A DNA stretch of 64,000 bases from an uncultured Porphyromonadaceae bacterium. GTDB taxonomy: Bacteria; Bacteroidota; Bacteroidia; Bacteroidales; Muribaculaceae. Where the stretch lies: NCBI GenBank assembly GCA_947427285.1, contig CANEHE010000003.1:1-64000 (forward strand). Direction: 5' to 3'. The notes below the pieces were generated by a model, which saw only the letters and a list, made by a program, of their open reading frames with translations, ran no database searches and was not told where the DNA came from. The position numbers were made by a program, and so were the translations under genes. Positions 10,927 to 21,774 of this stretch are shown one piece after another. Positions within the stretch are counted from its first letter, which is position 1, and the number at the start of each line of letters is the position of its first letter.

Positions 10927-12171
10927 TCAGTCGAGTTTGTGGATCACCAGTCCGGAACGGAGCTTAGGCTCGAACCATGTGGTCTTGGGTGGCATGATAT
11001 TGCCAGTGTCAGCAATGTTGATCAGCTGATCCATGGTTACGGGATAAAGAGCAAGAGCCATCTTCATCTCACCGCTGTCAACGCGACGCTTAAGTTCGCC
11101 GAGACCGCGGATGCCGCCTACGAAGTCGATGCGCTTGTCAGAACGGAGATCGGTGATTCCGAGTATGTCGCGGAGGATGAGATCGGAGCTTACAGTCACG
11201 TCAAGCACGCCGATAGGATCCTGATCGTTGTAAGTACCTGCCTTTGCAGTGAGAGAGTACCAGCGGCCGTCGAGATAGAGAGAGAAATTGTGGAGGCCTG
11301 CGGGAGTATAGATTTCAGTGCCCATATCCTTCACGTCGAAGTTCTCGCGCACCTTGTCGAGGAACTGCTCCGGAGTGAGACCGTTGAGATCGCGTACCAC
11401 ACGGTTGTAGTCGATGATCTTAAGGTGGGAAGCAGGGAATGCCACAGCCATGAAATAGTTGTACTCCTCGTCACCGCGATGGTTGGGATTGTTCTTGGCT
11501 TTCTCCGCACCTACGAGAGCGGCGGCAGCACTGCGGTGATGTCCGTCTGCGATATAGAGGTTCGGAATCTTGGCAAATTCCTCAGTGATAGTTTCGATGG
11601 TCTTCGGATCCTCGATGAGCCAGAGCGTGTGACCGAAGTTGTCATCAGTAACGAAGTCGTATTCAGGCTTTCCGGCAGTAACGTCGCGAATGATCTTCTC
11701 AAGTACCTCATTGTCGGGGAAAGCGAAGAACACCGGTTCGATATTGGCGTTGTTGACGCGTACATGCTTCATGCGGTCTTCCTCCTTGTCGCGACGGGTC
11801 AGTTCATGCTTTTTGATGCGGCCTTCCATATAGTCGTCCACCCAGGCTGCAACCACAAAACCGTACTGTGTGCGGCCATCCATGGTCTGTGCATAGATGT
11901 AATACTTCTCCTTGTCATCCTGCACGAGCCAGCCGTTCTCCTGGAACTTGTGGAAATTCTCAACAGCCTTTTCGTAGACTTTGGGATCATGCTCATCAAA
12001 TCCGGGTTCAAAATCGATTTCCGGCTTGATGATATGATAGAGTGATTTGGGGTTGCCTTCAGCCTCTTTGCGGGCCTCTTCGGAATTGAGTACGTCGTAG
12101 GGACGCGATACTACTTCCTCCACCATCTCCTTGGGAGGGCGGACGCCTTTGAAAGGTTTTACTTTTGCCAT
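10927..12171 (-). CDS. DUF1015 family protein
   Basis: 414 aa; VKPFKGVRPPKE, IADGHHRSAAA motifs. Confidence 0.9.
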   Translation of the reverse strand: MAKVKPFKGVRPPKEMVEEVVSRPYDVLNSEEARKEAEGNPKSLYHIIKPEIDFEPGFDEHDPKVYEKAVENFHKFQENGWLVQDDKEKYYIYAQTMDGRTQYGFVVAAWVDDYMEGRIKKHELTRRDKEEDRMKHVRVNNANIEPVFFAFPDNEVLEKIIRDVTAGKPEYDFVTDDNFGHTLWLIEDPKTIETITEEFAKIPNLYIADGHHRSAAAALVGAEKAKNNPNHRGDEEYNYFMAVAFPASHLKIIDYNRVVRDLNGLTPEQFLDKVRENFDVKDMGTEIYTPAGLHNFSLYLDGRWYSLTAKAGTYNDQDPIGVLDVTVSSDLILRDILGITDLRSDKRIDFVGGIRGLGELKRRVDSGEMKMALALYPVTMDQLINIADTGNIMPPKTTWFEPKLRSGLVIHKLD

Positions 12172-12214
12172 GGTTTCTTTATGAAATTAAGATTGTTATT
12201 GTTATTATGTCTGT

Positions 12215-13486
12215 TTACAACTCTTTGCGGATTATGGTCTGTTGTCGGTCAGGGCCTACGGAGACTATATAGACCGGTGCGCCGAGTCTCTCCTCCACAA
12301 ATCTGATATAAGCCTTGAATTCCTCAGGAAAATCGGACGCCTCCCTGCATTGTGTAAGATCAGCCTTCCATCCGGGGAGTTCCACGTATACCGGTTCTAT
12401 ATCTTCCACTGCGGCATCAAACGGGAAACGGTCTGTCTCCTTGCCGTTGATCCTATAGGCCACACACGCCTTGATTGTATCGAAACCGTCGAGGACATCG
12501 GCCTTCATCATGATAAGGCGGTTGACACCGTTGATCATGACAGCATAACGCAATGCCACAAGGTCAATCCATCCGCAACGACGTTTCCGTCCCGTCACAG
12601 CCCCGAATTCATGACCCTTCTGCCCGAGTTCATCGCCAATGGCGTCGAAAAGCTCCGTAGGAAATGGCCCGCTGCCGACACGCGTGCAGTACGCCTTGAA
12701 TATTCCATATACATCCCCGATACGGTGCGGCGAAAGTCCGAGACCGGTACACGTCCCGGCGGCTACGGTATTGGAAGATGTGACAAACGGATATGATCCG
12801 AAGTCTACGTCAAGCATCGTGCCTTGTGCTCCCTCGCAAAGAATCTTCCTGTCAGCATCAAGCATCGCGTTCAGCTCATATTCGCTGTCTACAATGTCGA
12901 ATCTGCGCAGATAGTCGAGGGCGTCAAGCCATTCCTGTTCCGCTACGAGCGGATCAGGTTCATAACCTGCCGATTTGAGCATATTCAGGTGCCGTTTCTT
13001 CGCAGCAGCATATTTTGCATCGAAATCATTGAATATATCGCCTACACGCAGACCATTGCGCGAGATCTTGTCCGTATATGTAGGACCTATGCCTTTGCCG
13101 GTAGTACCTATCTTAGCGTTTCCCTTCGCCAGTTCATTGGCTGCGTCGAGATGCCGGTGTGTGGGGAGTATAAGATGGGCTTTTTTGGAGATTTTCAATA
13201 TTTTTGTCAGCTTCACCCCCTCTTTCTCAAGAGTCTCTGCTTCCTGACGGAAAAGCACCGGATCAAGCACGACACCGTTGCCGATATAATTCACATTGTT
13301 CCGAAATATTCCGGAAGGAATCGAACGGAGCACAACCTTTCTGCCGTCGAACTCCAGGGTATGTCCGGCGTTGGGACCTCCCTGAAAGCGCGCTACCGCA
13401 TCGTAGCGCGGAGTCAGCACGTCAACCACTTTCCCTTTACCTTCGTCTCCCCATTGGAGACCAAGTAGCACATCTGCCTTAACCAT
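12215..13486 (-). CDS. purA: Adenylosuccinate synthetase (start at MVKADVLLGLQWGDEGKGK)
   Basis: QWGDEGKGKVVD, GPNAGHT, GTTGKGIGPTY motifs; the ORF-track extension to 13699 is not homologous. Confidence 0.97.
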   Translation of the reverse strand: MVKADVLLGLQWGDEGKGKVVDVLTPRYDAVARFQGGPNAGHTLEFDGRKVVLRSIPSGIFRNNVNYIGNGVVLDPVLFRQEAETLEKEGVKLTKILKISKKAHLILPTHRHLDAANELAKGNAKIGTTGKGIGPTYTDKISRNGLRVGDIFNDFDAKYAAAKKRHLNMLKSAGYEPDPLVAEQEWLDALDYLRRFDIVDSEYELNAMLDADRKILCEGAQGTMLDVDFGSYPFVTSSNTVAAGTCTGLGLSPHRIGDVYGIFKAYCTRVGSGPFPTELFDAIGDELGQKGHEFGAVTGRKRRCGWIDLVALRYAVMINGVNRLIMMKADVLDGFDTIKACVAYRINGKETDRFPFDAAVEDIEPVYVELPGWKADLTQCREASDFPEEFKAYIRFVEERLGAPVYIVSVGPDRQQTIIRKEL

Positions 13487-13521
13487 AGTCTGTAGTAGTG
13501 TATGTATTCTCTTAATAGAGG

Positions 13522-13998
13522 TCAGTTTTTCTTCCCTGCGGCTTTCGACTTCCTTCTGGCTCTTCGCGCACAGACGGAACACACGCCGTAGACCGCCGTG
13601 GAAAAATATGCAGGCGTGAATGCCTCGAATTTCCGCCCTTTGAAATGGGCCGTCACCGTCGGATCTTTCTCTTCCCGGATCTTTCCGCACGAAGTGCACA
13701 CAAGATGAAGAAAACCAGGACGTGCCACAGCATACCGTGTCTCCGACGGTTCAAGCGGCAACAGACTCAGCAGTCCGCATCTGCACAGAAGTTCCAGAGT
13801 CTGATACACTGTCGAACGACTGACATGAAAACCTTCCTCCTCAAGACGTCGCATCAAATCGGAAGCAGCAAACTGCCGCTTCATCTTCCATACGGACTCA
13901 AGGATGGCAAATCGTTCCGAAGTCTGACGCATCTCATTGAGAGTCAGAAATTCCGACAACCTTTCATGTGCCTGTTGCAAGGATAATGACGATGCCAT
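13522..13998 (-). CDS. Fur family transcriptional regulator (start probably MASSLSLQQAHERL)
   Basis: HVSRSTVYQTLELL and CTSCGK / CSVCARR zinc cysteines. Confidence 0.87.
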   Translation of the reverse strand: MASSLSLQQAHERLSEFLTLNEMRQTSERFAILESVWKMKRQFAASDLMRRLEEEGFHVSRSTVYQTLELLCRCGLLSLLPLEPSETRYAVARPGFLHLVCTSCGKIREEKDPTVTAHFKGRKFEAFTPAYFSTAVYGVCSVCARRARRKSKAAGKKN

Positions 13999-14185
13999 TT
14001 CATGCAGCGGAGCGGCCTTGAGGCCAAATCCGTTGCAAAGGTACGCACACACGTCCGATTTTCCAAATATTTCCCCTATTTCCTTGCAGTCGACTTCCAT
14101 CAAGATGGGGGTACACCAACGAAAAAGAGCAGTGGAATTAGTCCACCGCTCTTTGATGTATGTTCCGAATACAGGTACCTGTATT

Positions 14186-15757
14186 TTACCGAACAATCAC
14201 CTTACGCACTTTGTCACCTTTGCGTTCGATGACCAACTGACCCCGGACCGGATCGAATATCTCAATACCCTGAAGATTGAAATAGCGGACCTCGTCATTG
14301 TCTACATCCTCGATTCCTTCTACACCGACAGCCGAACTAACCGTCACGTCGCATGTCGCGGAATATCCGCCACAGGAGGCGGTAATGACCGCAGTGCCCT
14401 CCGCAACAAGCGATACCACACCGTCAACCACCGTAGCCACGGAAGTATTGGAAGAAGTCCATGTCACGGTCTTATCCGTGGCATCATCTGGCTTGACCGT
14501 AGCGACGAGAGTGAAGGATGTTCCGGAGAAACCGGTAAATTCTGTCCGGTCAAGTGTGATTCCTGTGACATCTATTGTCGGAGGATCCATCTCCACATAG
14601 TTCTTGAAACCATTCCAGTTGGTGGTATTTCTATAGGTTTCTGCTGTGCCATAAGGGACATGAAGAGTCGTGTTGGCCTTCACTGCGGCAGGGAAGGTGG
14701 TAGCCGCAATCGTAGCCGGAACAGTTGCAAGCGAGTAAACATCTGTCAGATTCGAACATCCGACGAATGCGTCATACTCGATTGTCTGCAGACCGCTTCC
14801 GAGAGTTATGGTCTTCATACTGTTCTGATAGAATGTTCCATGCTCAATCAAACTGACAGAATTGGGTATCACGTAGTTATCGATGAGTTTCAATTGATAG
14901 TACGATTCCCAGCCTATTTTGGTGATGGTCTCTGGAAGATTGATGGCCGTTGCCTGGCATAGATAGAAGCATTCCGCCTCGATTTCCGTGACAGTATAGT
15001 CTACTCCCTCGGAAGATATCTTCTCCTTTATATTGAGATCTCCGGAATATTTATCCACACTCAGACGATAGGGAGACATGACCATCGCGGTCTTGTCCGT
15101 ATTATTGAGCTGATACCAGATCCCGTCGACATTCACCGGTCCTATGGGAACGTACGCCTTGAAACCACTCCAGTTAGTCGCCGTCTTATAGGCATTGATA
15201 GCCGAGGGGGGCATCCTGAGCGTGATATTAGACTTTATCGCCGCCGGGAACGTGTTGCCGGAGATCAAGGGCGGCGTCGTGTTCAGGCTCACAACCTCGA
15301 TCAGAGTCGTGCAATCCCTGAAAGCGTTGCCGTCGATATTGGTCAGACCTGAGCCAAGGGTTATCTTCCCTATTTTCGCTCCGTCGAAAGCGCAAGAACC
15401 TATGGTAGACACGGAATTGGGAATCACAAGCTCCGGGATGACGATTCCCTCAAAAGAATACTTCCCAAGCGATGTCAGAGTCTCCGGAAGCGTTAGAGAA
15501 GACATGTTTGCCCCAATAAACGCTCCGGAAGCTATAGATGTTACGGTATATCTGTTCGCTGGAAACTGCACGCTGTTCACATACGGAGGAATCACCATAT
15601 TTCCGCTGTACGAAACTTCGTTGATTTTCACTTCGGCGGTCATCGTAGTGTTGTTGTATCCGTATCGGATTCCGTCTACCGTTTCTTCTCCGTCATATGC
15701 AGCAAATGTCATCATCGAGACAGACACTGCAAAAGCTAATAAAATTTGTTTTTTCAT
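14186..15757 (-). CDS. BspA-type leucine-rich repeat protein with Ig-like (Big_2) domain
   Basis: repeated [42 protein letters not shown] units; [41 protein letters not shown] Big_2 domain; signal peptide. Confidence 0.9.
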   Translation of the reverse strand: MKKQILLAFAVSVSMMTFAAYDGEETVDGIRYGYNNTTMTAEVKINEVSYSGNMVIPPYVNSVQFPANRYTVTSIASGAFIGANMSSLTLPETLTSLGKYSFEGIVIPELVIPNSVSTIGSCAFDGAKIGKITLGSGLTNIDGNAFRDCTTLIEVVSLNTTPPLISGNTFPAAIKSNITLRMPPSAINAYKTATNWSGFKAYVPIGPVNVDGIWYQLNNTDKTAMVMSPYRLSVDKYSGDLNIKEKISSEGVDYTVTEIEAECFYLCQATAINLPETITKIGWESYYQLKLIDNYVIPNSVSLIEHGTFYQNSMKTITLGSGLQTIEYDAFVGCSNLTDVYSLATVPATIAATTFPAAVKANTTLHVPYGTAETYRNTTNWNGFKNYVEMDPPTIDVTGITLDRTEFTGFSGTSFTLVATVKPDDATDKTVTWTSSNTSVATVVDGVVSLVAEGTAVITASCGGYSATCDVTVSSAVGVEGIEDVDNDEVRYFNLQGIEIFDPVRGQLVIERKGDKVRKVIVR

Positions 15758-15770
15758 TTTTTTTGAATCG

Positions 15771-18623
15771 TTACCTGATTATTATTTTCTCAGTTCTGGA
15801 TCCGGACTTCAATATGTAGAGTCCCGGACGCAATGATTTACATCCGCTACGGAGACCGGCAAATACCTTCACACCGTCAAATGTATAGATTTCAACCTCC
15901 GCGTCTCCATCCATGTCAGCACCGATCTCTTCAACGGAATCATACCGCGAGTCTACAGTCACAGTACATTCCGAGGAGATCAGTCCGCAATATGCGGTAA
16001 ACGTCGTAGTGCCGTCAGTCAGAAGAGTAACCACATTATCCTCTCCTATCGTTGCCACTTCAGGGTTGGAATTGGTGACAATCACTGTCTTGAAATCCGC
16101 ATCAGCAGGGAGGAGGGAAGGAGTGAGAGTAAATTTGTCTCCAGGTTTGCCGATATAACTGTCCGGAGTGAGTTTCACCTCCACAGGCATCTCATCGCCA
16201 TCGTGCCAGTATACCCAGCTTCTGAAATTCTTCCATCCGGCGCATTTCTTGTAGTTGCCGAACATCGAGGCTGGAATCACAAGTTCACACGCAGGCCATA
16301 TTTCAGGCGAGAATGCCTGTCCATAATCTGTCGGATCTCCCGAATAAGTGAAAAACACAGGTGGAGTCATATTGACACAGCGTATGTAGCGGATTTTAGG
16401 AGAATCGTAGAACGCCATCATTCCTATCTGTTCCAGATGGTCGGGAAGGGCCACTGAAATCAGATCAGGACATGACATGAAAGCCTGCGCATCAATTGTC
16501 TTCACACTCTGAGGGACATCAAATACTCGGAGGCCAGTACCCTGAAACATCCCCTGAGGAATACGCCCGATGCCTTCCGGCATAGAAACCTCACGAAGCA
16601 AGGAGCAATCTTTGAATACGGATATCCCAAGCGAATCCACGGAAGCCGGAACGGTAACACTCTCTATCGAAGTTCCTGAAAAAGCCTGTTGCCCTATAAT
16701 CTTCACTCCCGAAGCAATGGTAAGCTTGCGGAGGGCAGAGAGGCCCTGGAACACAAATGGACGTATTTCCTTCACTCTTTCCGAAATATTGACCTCAGTC
16801 ACAGGTTGACCGTTTAGATAAAGAGAACCGGTAATGGCGATTGGATTGGAATTGCGGTTTTTAAACTGGATGTCACACCAATCGTCGAGCGAGCTGATAT
16901 TGATTCTTTCCAGACCTTCACACTGGCGAAAAGCATCATATCCGATCGTATCTACCGATGCAGGGATCGTGACAGATTTCACATTCTTATAGAGTGCGAA
17001 AGCATTTGCCCCGATTCCCTTCACCGTATAGGTGATACCGCCGGGAGTGATTGTCTCTGGAATCACGATATCTCCTTTGTACTCCGCATCACCACGGATC
17101 AGAGTCGCAGTTTTCCTTTCTGTTCCAGTATCCTTTTCAAAGAACAGCTGATATTTCAGACCATCCACCGTAGGGTTCGGCTCTATAGAAATCACACGGC
17201 ACATCGCACTAACCGTAGTATTACCGTTGCAAATCGCCTCTATATTACCCACGCCTGCACCTACAAGTGTTACTGTACCGTCATCATCCACAGTGGCAAC
17301 ATCCGTATTGAGCGATTTCCATTCAACAGTCTTGTCCGTGCTGTCATCCGGCAATACCACGGCCGTAAGTTTATACACACTACCTTTGAAAGCTTTTATT
17401 TCAGAAGAAGACAAAGTTACCGACTCTGGACGCACGGGACTGTCAGCATACTCCTGAATTGTATTGAACTTACTCCATACCGTATTCTTCTTATAAGCCT
17501 CAACACATCCACGGGGAACGAAAAGCGCGCATTCGGTCACATCAAGACCAGCAAATGTGGTGCTTTCCACAGCAGGTGCCTTCGGATTAAGGGAAACAAG
17601 CTCTTTCAGACCCGCACAGTTACGGAAAGCATACATACCTATGGATTTTACTTTCTCCGGCAAAATGAGCTTTGAAACCGAAGTCTCACTAAAAGCATGA
17701 TTCGAAATAGTATTCAATGTCTCAGGAAGTATAATCGCGGTCACTTTTGACTGATAGCAGAATGCACCGTAATTTACCCCAGTGACAACGTATTGCTTAC
17801 CGTCACAAGTAAATTCCGACGGAATCGTGATTTCCCCGGAATACTCCATACCCGAGTTCGGCTCATTGACACCAGCCTCCATGCGATCGGTATCGTATGG
17901 GCGCGTGGTGAGCTTGTAACAGATACCATCGATGACACATATTCCATCGACCGACACCGTGCCGGTTTCGACCTCCTCGTATGCCTTGAAACCGGCCCAG
18001 TTGGCTGCATTCCGATACACTTCGACCGACCCGGCAGGCACTTTGAGCGTAACGTTTTTCTTTACAGTGGCCGGGAAAGTACCGCTCTGGATTTCAAACG
18101 GAGTTTTACCCAGACATTCCACTTCTGTCAACGACGTGCATTCTTTGAAAGCATTGTTGCCCACACTGACCACTCCAGATCCGAAGGTAATTCTTTTCAG
18201 TTTTGAATACTGAAACGCAGAGACACCGATAGTCTTCACTGAATTAGGAATTACCAGATCCGTAAGAAGAGTGGAATCAAACGAATATTCATCAAGAGTC
18301 AGAATCGTTGAGGGGAGAGTCACCGATGTCACCTCATCATAGTCATTGAACGCAAACTGGCCTACAGAAGTGACCGAGTACTCGACACCATTATACGTGA
18401 CCGTAGGAGGCACCACTATATCCCCCTTATAACAGTTCATGTCATTGCCATCGTAATAGGCATTCGCCACCGCCGCAGTCTTATCAGCACTGTTGAACTT
18501 GTAGTAGAGATCACCGGATTTTCCCACCATCTGCGCGTAGACTCCCATCGAAGCACACACCAAAAAAGATAATAGTAAACCTTTTTTCATTAGAATAAAT
18601 AATATAGTTACTTCTAAATTCAA
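15771..18623 (-). CDS. BspA-type leucine-rich repeat protein with two Ig-like (Big_2) segments
   Basis: 950 aa; multiple BspA LRR units, Big_2 segments ([36 protein letters not shown]), C-terminal [17 protein letters not shown]. Confidence 0.9.
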   Translation of the reverse strand: MNLEVTILFILMKKGLLLSFLVCASMGVYAQMVGKSGDLYYKFNSADKTAAVANAYYDGNDMNCYKGDIVVPPTVTYNGVEYSVTSVGQFAFNDYDEVTSVTLPSTILTLDEYSFDSTLLTDLVIPNSVKTIGVSAFQYSKLKRITFGSGVVSVGNNAFKECTSLTEVECLGKTPFEIQSGTFPATVKKNVTLKVPAGSVEVYRNAANWAGFKAYEEVETGTVSVDGICVIDGICYKLTTRPYDTDRMEAGVNEPNSGMEYSGEITIPSEFTCDGKQYVVTGVNYGAFCYQSKVTAIILPETLNTISNHAFSETSVSKLILPEKVKSIGMYAFRNCAGLKELVSLNPKAPAVESTTFAGLDVTECALFVPRGCVEAYKKNTVWSKFNTIQEYADSPVRPESVTLSSSEIKAFKGSVYKLTAVVLPDDSTDKTVEWKSLNTDVATVDDDGTVTLVGAGVGNIEAICNGNTTVSAMCRVISIEPNPTVDGLKYQLFFEKDTGTERKTATLIRGDAEYKGDIVIPETITPGGITYTVKGIGANAFALYKNVKSVTIPASVDTIGYDAFRQCEGLERINISSLDDWCDIQFKNRNSNPIAITGSLYLNGQPVTEVNISERVKEIRPFVFQGLSALRKLTIASGVKIIGQQAFSGTSIESVTVPASVDSLGISVFKDCSLLREVSMPEGIGRIPQGMFQGTGLRVFDVPQSVKTIDAQAFMSCPDLISVALPDHLEQIGMMAFYDSPKIRYIRCVNMTPPVFFTYSGDPTDYGQAFSPEIWPACELVIPASMFGNYKKCAGWKNFRSWVYWHDGDEMPVEVKLTPDSYIGKPGDKFTLTPSLLPADADFKTVIVTNSNPEVATIGEDNVVTLLTDGTTTFTAYCGLISSECTVTVDSRYDSVEEIGADMDGDAEVEIYTFDGVKVFAGLRSGCKSLRPGLYILKSGSRTEKIIIR

Positions 18624-18660
18624 TTTCTCTGCATAAATACAGAGGAATATTAATTTTAGG

Positions 18661-18668
18661 CAAAATTA
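18661..18668 (-). promoter_or_regulatory. Candidate -7 promoter box TAATTTTG of the two-gene BspA operon
   Basis: Minus-strand TAATTTTG about 38 nt upstream of the start at 18623. Confidence 0.5.
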
Positions 18669-18684
18669 CATATTCCCGCCAACT

Positions 18685-18692
18685 CCCCCCCC
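18685..18692 (-). repeat. G8 homopolymer tract (C8 on + strand)
   Basis: aactCCCCCCCCaataaa, 16 nt upstream of the TAATTTTG box. Confidence 0.9.
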
Positions 18693-18820
18693 AATAAAAT
18701 TACTTAATTTATGTTAAATAGTCATAACCGTGACTGATTTTATATTATTATCTGTCAAACCAACAACGTATCACCAGCGTTCTGATAATGTAAATTGCAC
18801 CTTTCTTAAACATATACACT

Positions 18821-18982
18821 ATGAAAAAATACAGATGTGAAGTATGCGACTGGATCTACGACCCTGAAAAGGGTGATCCGGACAATGGAATCGCTCCCGG
18901 AACAGCTTTCGAAGACCTTCCTTCAGACTGGGTATGTCCCGTCTGTGGCGTAGGAAAAGAGGACTTCGTAGAGGAGCCATAA
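18821..18982 (+). CDS. Rubredoxin (53 aa; absent from the supplied ORF track)
   Basis: [53 protein letters not shown]; two CxxC knuckles. Confidence 0.97.
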   Translation: MKKYRCEVCDWIYDPEKGDPDNGIAPGTAFEDLPSDWVCPVCGVGKEDFVEEP

Positions 18983-19022
18983 TTCCAACGGAATTTTCCG
19001 CTTAAAATAATAACGACGATAA

Positions 19023-19053
19023 AAGGAGTGCTTTGAAATTCAAGGCACTCCTT
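19023..19053 (+). terminator. Rho-independent terminator downstream of rubredoxin
   Basis: AAGGAGTGCtttgaaattcaagGCACTCCTT hairpin followed by atcttatatt. Confidence 0.65.
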
Positions 19054-19107
19054 ATCTTATATTATTACAGACCTTTACTTATTGATGGTCATCCCATGTA
19101 AGGCATT

Positions 19108-21336
19108 TCAATTCAAAGGAACCATTATTTTTCTTACGGATCCGTCGCTCATACGTAGAATATTGATTGTGCCCGGAACCGGATCTGAAACACAATTACC
19201 ATTGATGTCATATATCTGCTTGACCGTAAGTTCTGCATTTCCCTCAATCGTGGAGATACCGGAAAGGTCTCCTTGAATTCTAACATATTTCCCCCATTCT
19301 TCGTGAGCCTTATATGCATCAAGAGAGGAGGAGGGTACATGCAGTGTCACACTTGAATAACCATCCCATGCATCTACATTATACATACGACCGTTTGTTG
19401 CCGGAGGATTGACCGGAAGCATATAGAGATCAGTCATCGATGTGTCGAAATTTACCGCCAGAGAGTCGATTGACATCACTGTAGACGGAATCGTCAGAGT
19501 CTTCAGTTTTTGATTTACAGATATTCCATTGGCACCAATTGTCTGGAGGCCTTCATTAAGGATGACATTCTCAAGAGATTCATTCATATGAAGAGCATGA
19601 TGCTCCAAATTTATAAGACCTGTGCCACAAGTGAACGAGGTCATTTTCGCATTCCAGGAAAAGGAAAAATTATCAATTGTCTTAACAGAGTTCGGCAATA
19701 CTACCGGGCCTGTCAGATCCGCGAGTTCAAAAGCCGCATCGCCAATAAATTCGATTCCTTCTTTTAAATCTGCTTTGGTCACAGATGTCTGATACATCGC
19801 TCCACTGTCTATTTTTTTCAATGATGCCGGATAGTTAACTGATATCAGAGCCTTACAATAGGCGAAACACATACTGGGAATCTCAGAGAGACCCTCGCCG
19901 AGAACAGCCTTAGTGAGAGATGTGCAATTATAAAAAATTGAATTGCCAAATGACCTCACCGTTCCTGGTATGGTTATTTCCGGAATAAGTGAACATCCAT
20001 AAAATGCAAGAGGGCCAATCTCCTCAAGACCATCATTCAGTACCACCTTGGTCAATCCCGAACAATAAGTAAACGACTGATAGTCGAGCACACGTACCGA
20101 CGCAGGAAGTGACAATTCCGCAAGCATCCGACAATTTTGGAATGCCTGACGCCCGATTGTTTCCAACCCATCGTTGAACACTGCCTTCCTGAGATTTGCG
20201 CAATTGTAAAATGAATTGTCTCCGATTTTTTTAATCGATGAGGAGAACGTCACACCAGTAAGACCGCTTTGCCCATAGAACGCATACGCGCCGATATTCT
20301 CTATTCCTGCCGGTACTGTGAATTCACCATTCATGACCGTAGTGGCGACAAGGGTCTTTCCATCTTTTGTCATCAGTACACCCCCGATAGCCTTGTAAAA
20401 AGGATTGTCGGACGAGACTGTCAACGACTCAAGATCGTTATTCATAAAAAAGGCTCCCGCGCCGATTGTCTTTACTCCAGAAGATATCTCTATGGATCTA
20501 AGACCACATACTCCCAGTGCCATGTCTCCTATCTCCTCAAGCGAAGACGGGAACGTAACCGATGTCATGACAGCGTTATTACGCATGGAAGCCGCACCGA
20601 TTATCTTGACGCCGGCAGGCACTGCATAAGACACCTTCCCGTTCCCAACCGGATAACTCACAAGAAGGGTCTTCTCCTTGTCAAACAATACTCCGTCAAC
20701 CGAAATATACGAAGGATTCCCATTTTCAACATTGATTGTTTTCAAAGCCGAACAAGATCGGAAAGGGTTAAGACCGATTTTTGTCACAGACTTCGGAACA
20801 GTAAACTCTGTAAGAGCTTTTGCGCCCTGAAAAGTATAATCACCCCATTCGGTAGTGTACTCCAAGCCAGTCACAGTATCAAGGGAAGTACAGTTTCCGA
20901 AAGCCAGCGAGGCGAGTTTACGCACAGCGTCGTTCATCTCAACCTTTACAAGCTTATTGCTTCCGTCAAATGCCGCAGAATCAACTTCTGTAATGTATTT
21001 CCCGAACTTTATCGACTGTAAAAGGCCATTATTGAGGCAGGCTTTCTTCCCGACTTTAGTCACTTTATATGACTTGCCTTCGTAGGTAATCTCATCTGGA
21101 AGCACCAGATCAGGATTTTCAGCAGCTGCCGGAACAAGAGCAGCCACCTCTGCCGTAGTGGCATTAGTGTCGATGTTGAAAATCATTTTGTCTGGCAGTT
21201 GCACCCGGATTATCTCTGAATGAACTGAGGAAAAAGAGCCAAACGCAAGAAGCACTGTGAGCATCCCACCCATTTCTTTGAATGATTTCTGCATATTGTG
21301 AGAAAATTTTTGTTTCCCGTCCGTATGAACAGACAA
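19108..21336 (-). CDS. BspA-type leucine-rich repeat surface protein
   Basis: 742 aa; more than a dozen LRR units (e.g. GLETIGRQAFQNCRMLAELSLPASVRVLDYQSF). Confidence 0.9.
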   Translation of the reverse strand: MSVHTDGKQKFSHNMQKSFKEMGGMLTVLLAFGSFSSVHSEIIRVQLPDKMIFNIDTNATTAEVAALVPAAAENPDLVLPDEITYEGKSYKVTKVGKKACLNNGLLQSIKFGKYITEVDSAAFDGSNKLVKVEMNDAVRKLASLAFGNCTSLDTVTGLEYTTEWGDYTFQGAKALTEFTVPKSVTKIGLNPFRSCSALKTINVENGNPSYISVDGVLFDKEKTLLVSYPVGNGKVSYAVPAGVKIIGAASMRNNAVMTSVTFPSSLEEIGDMALGVCGLRSIEISSGVKTIGAGAFFMNNDLESLTVSSDNPFYKAIGGVLMTKDGKTLVATTVMNGEFTVPAGIENIGAYAFYGQSGLTGVTFSSSIKKIGDNSFYNCANLRKAVFNDGLETIGRQAFQNCRMLAELSLPASVRVLDYQSFTYCSGLTKVVLNDGLEEIGPLAFYGCSLIPEITIPGTVRSFGNSIFYNCTSLTKAVLGEGLSEIPSMCFAYCKALISVNYPASLKKIDSGAMYQTSVTKADLKEGIEFIGDAAFELADLTGPVVLPNSVKTIDNFSFSWNAKMTSFTCGTGLINLEHHALHMNESLENVILNEGLQTIGANGISVNQKLKTLTIPSTVMSIDSLAVNFDTSMTDLYMLPVNPPATNGRMYNVDAWDGYSSVTLHVPSSSLDAYKAHEEWGKYVRIQGDLSGISTIEGNAELTVKQIYDINGNCVSDPVPGTINILRMSDGSVRKIMVPLN

Positions 21337-21398
21337 GATGAGTTAAACCAACCTCCCATTACCGGTCATGGGAATTCTATCAGCATGCCATTTGTTTG

Positions 21399-21406
21399 CA
21401 AAGATA
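21399..21406 (-). promoter_or_regulatory. -7 promoter box TATCTTTG for the BspA gene at 19108-21336
   Basis: Minus-strand TAnnTTTG match about 63 nt upstream of the start. Confidence 0.45.
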
Positions 21407-21743
21407 GTCATTAATCTATGCAAGATAAAAGAAATCACACGCTTTTAACTTATGTTAATTTAACATTTCAACCCATCTTAACTTCCACAATACACCAATA
21501 TTCATTTCACCTCCCTAATTTCAATTACTTACGATATTTTATAAATAAATATGCAGTACTATCGCTATTTCACACTTACAGCAGCATATTTACAGAAGCC
21601 ATGTCCTTTTGCAAACCGTTTCAGAATCCATCACATTTATTAACCAATCAAACTACCACAAATTTATAGAGCACAACAATCCACACTCCAACCTTTTCAG
21701 TACAAATTGCGACACACATTCACAATTTCTCCGTAATATTCGC

Positions 21744-21751
21744 TACCTTTG
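21744..21751 (+). promoter_or_regulatory. -7 promoter box TACCTTTG upstream of acyltransferase
   Basis: TAnnTTTG match 24 nt before the ATG. Confidence 0.5.
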
Positions 21752-21774
21752 CACCGATCAGGTATCCGATACTC

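Noticed and set aside
10918-12045. 375-aa + strand ORF
   Set aside because: Antisense to the well-supported DUF1015 gene; no domain-like features
13937-14962. 341-aa + strand ORF
   Set aside because: Antisense to the Fur gene start and BspA LRR gene; low-complexity composition
20269-21021. 250-aa + strand ORF
   Set aside because: Antisense to a BspA LRR gene, no coding character
14186-21336. Internal DNA-level repeats in the BspA genes as a CRISPR or tandem repeat array
   Set aside because: Repetition is at the protein (LRR) level with diverged codons; no regular identical repeats with unique spacers
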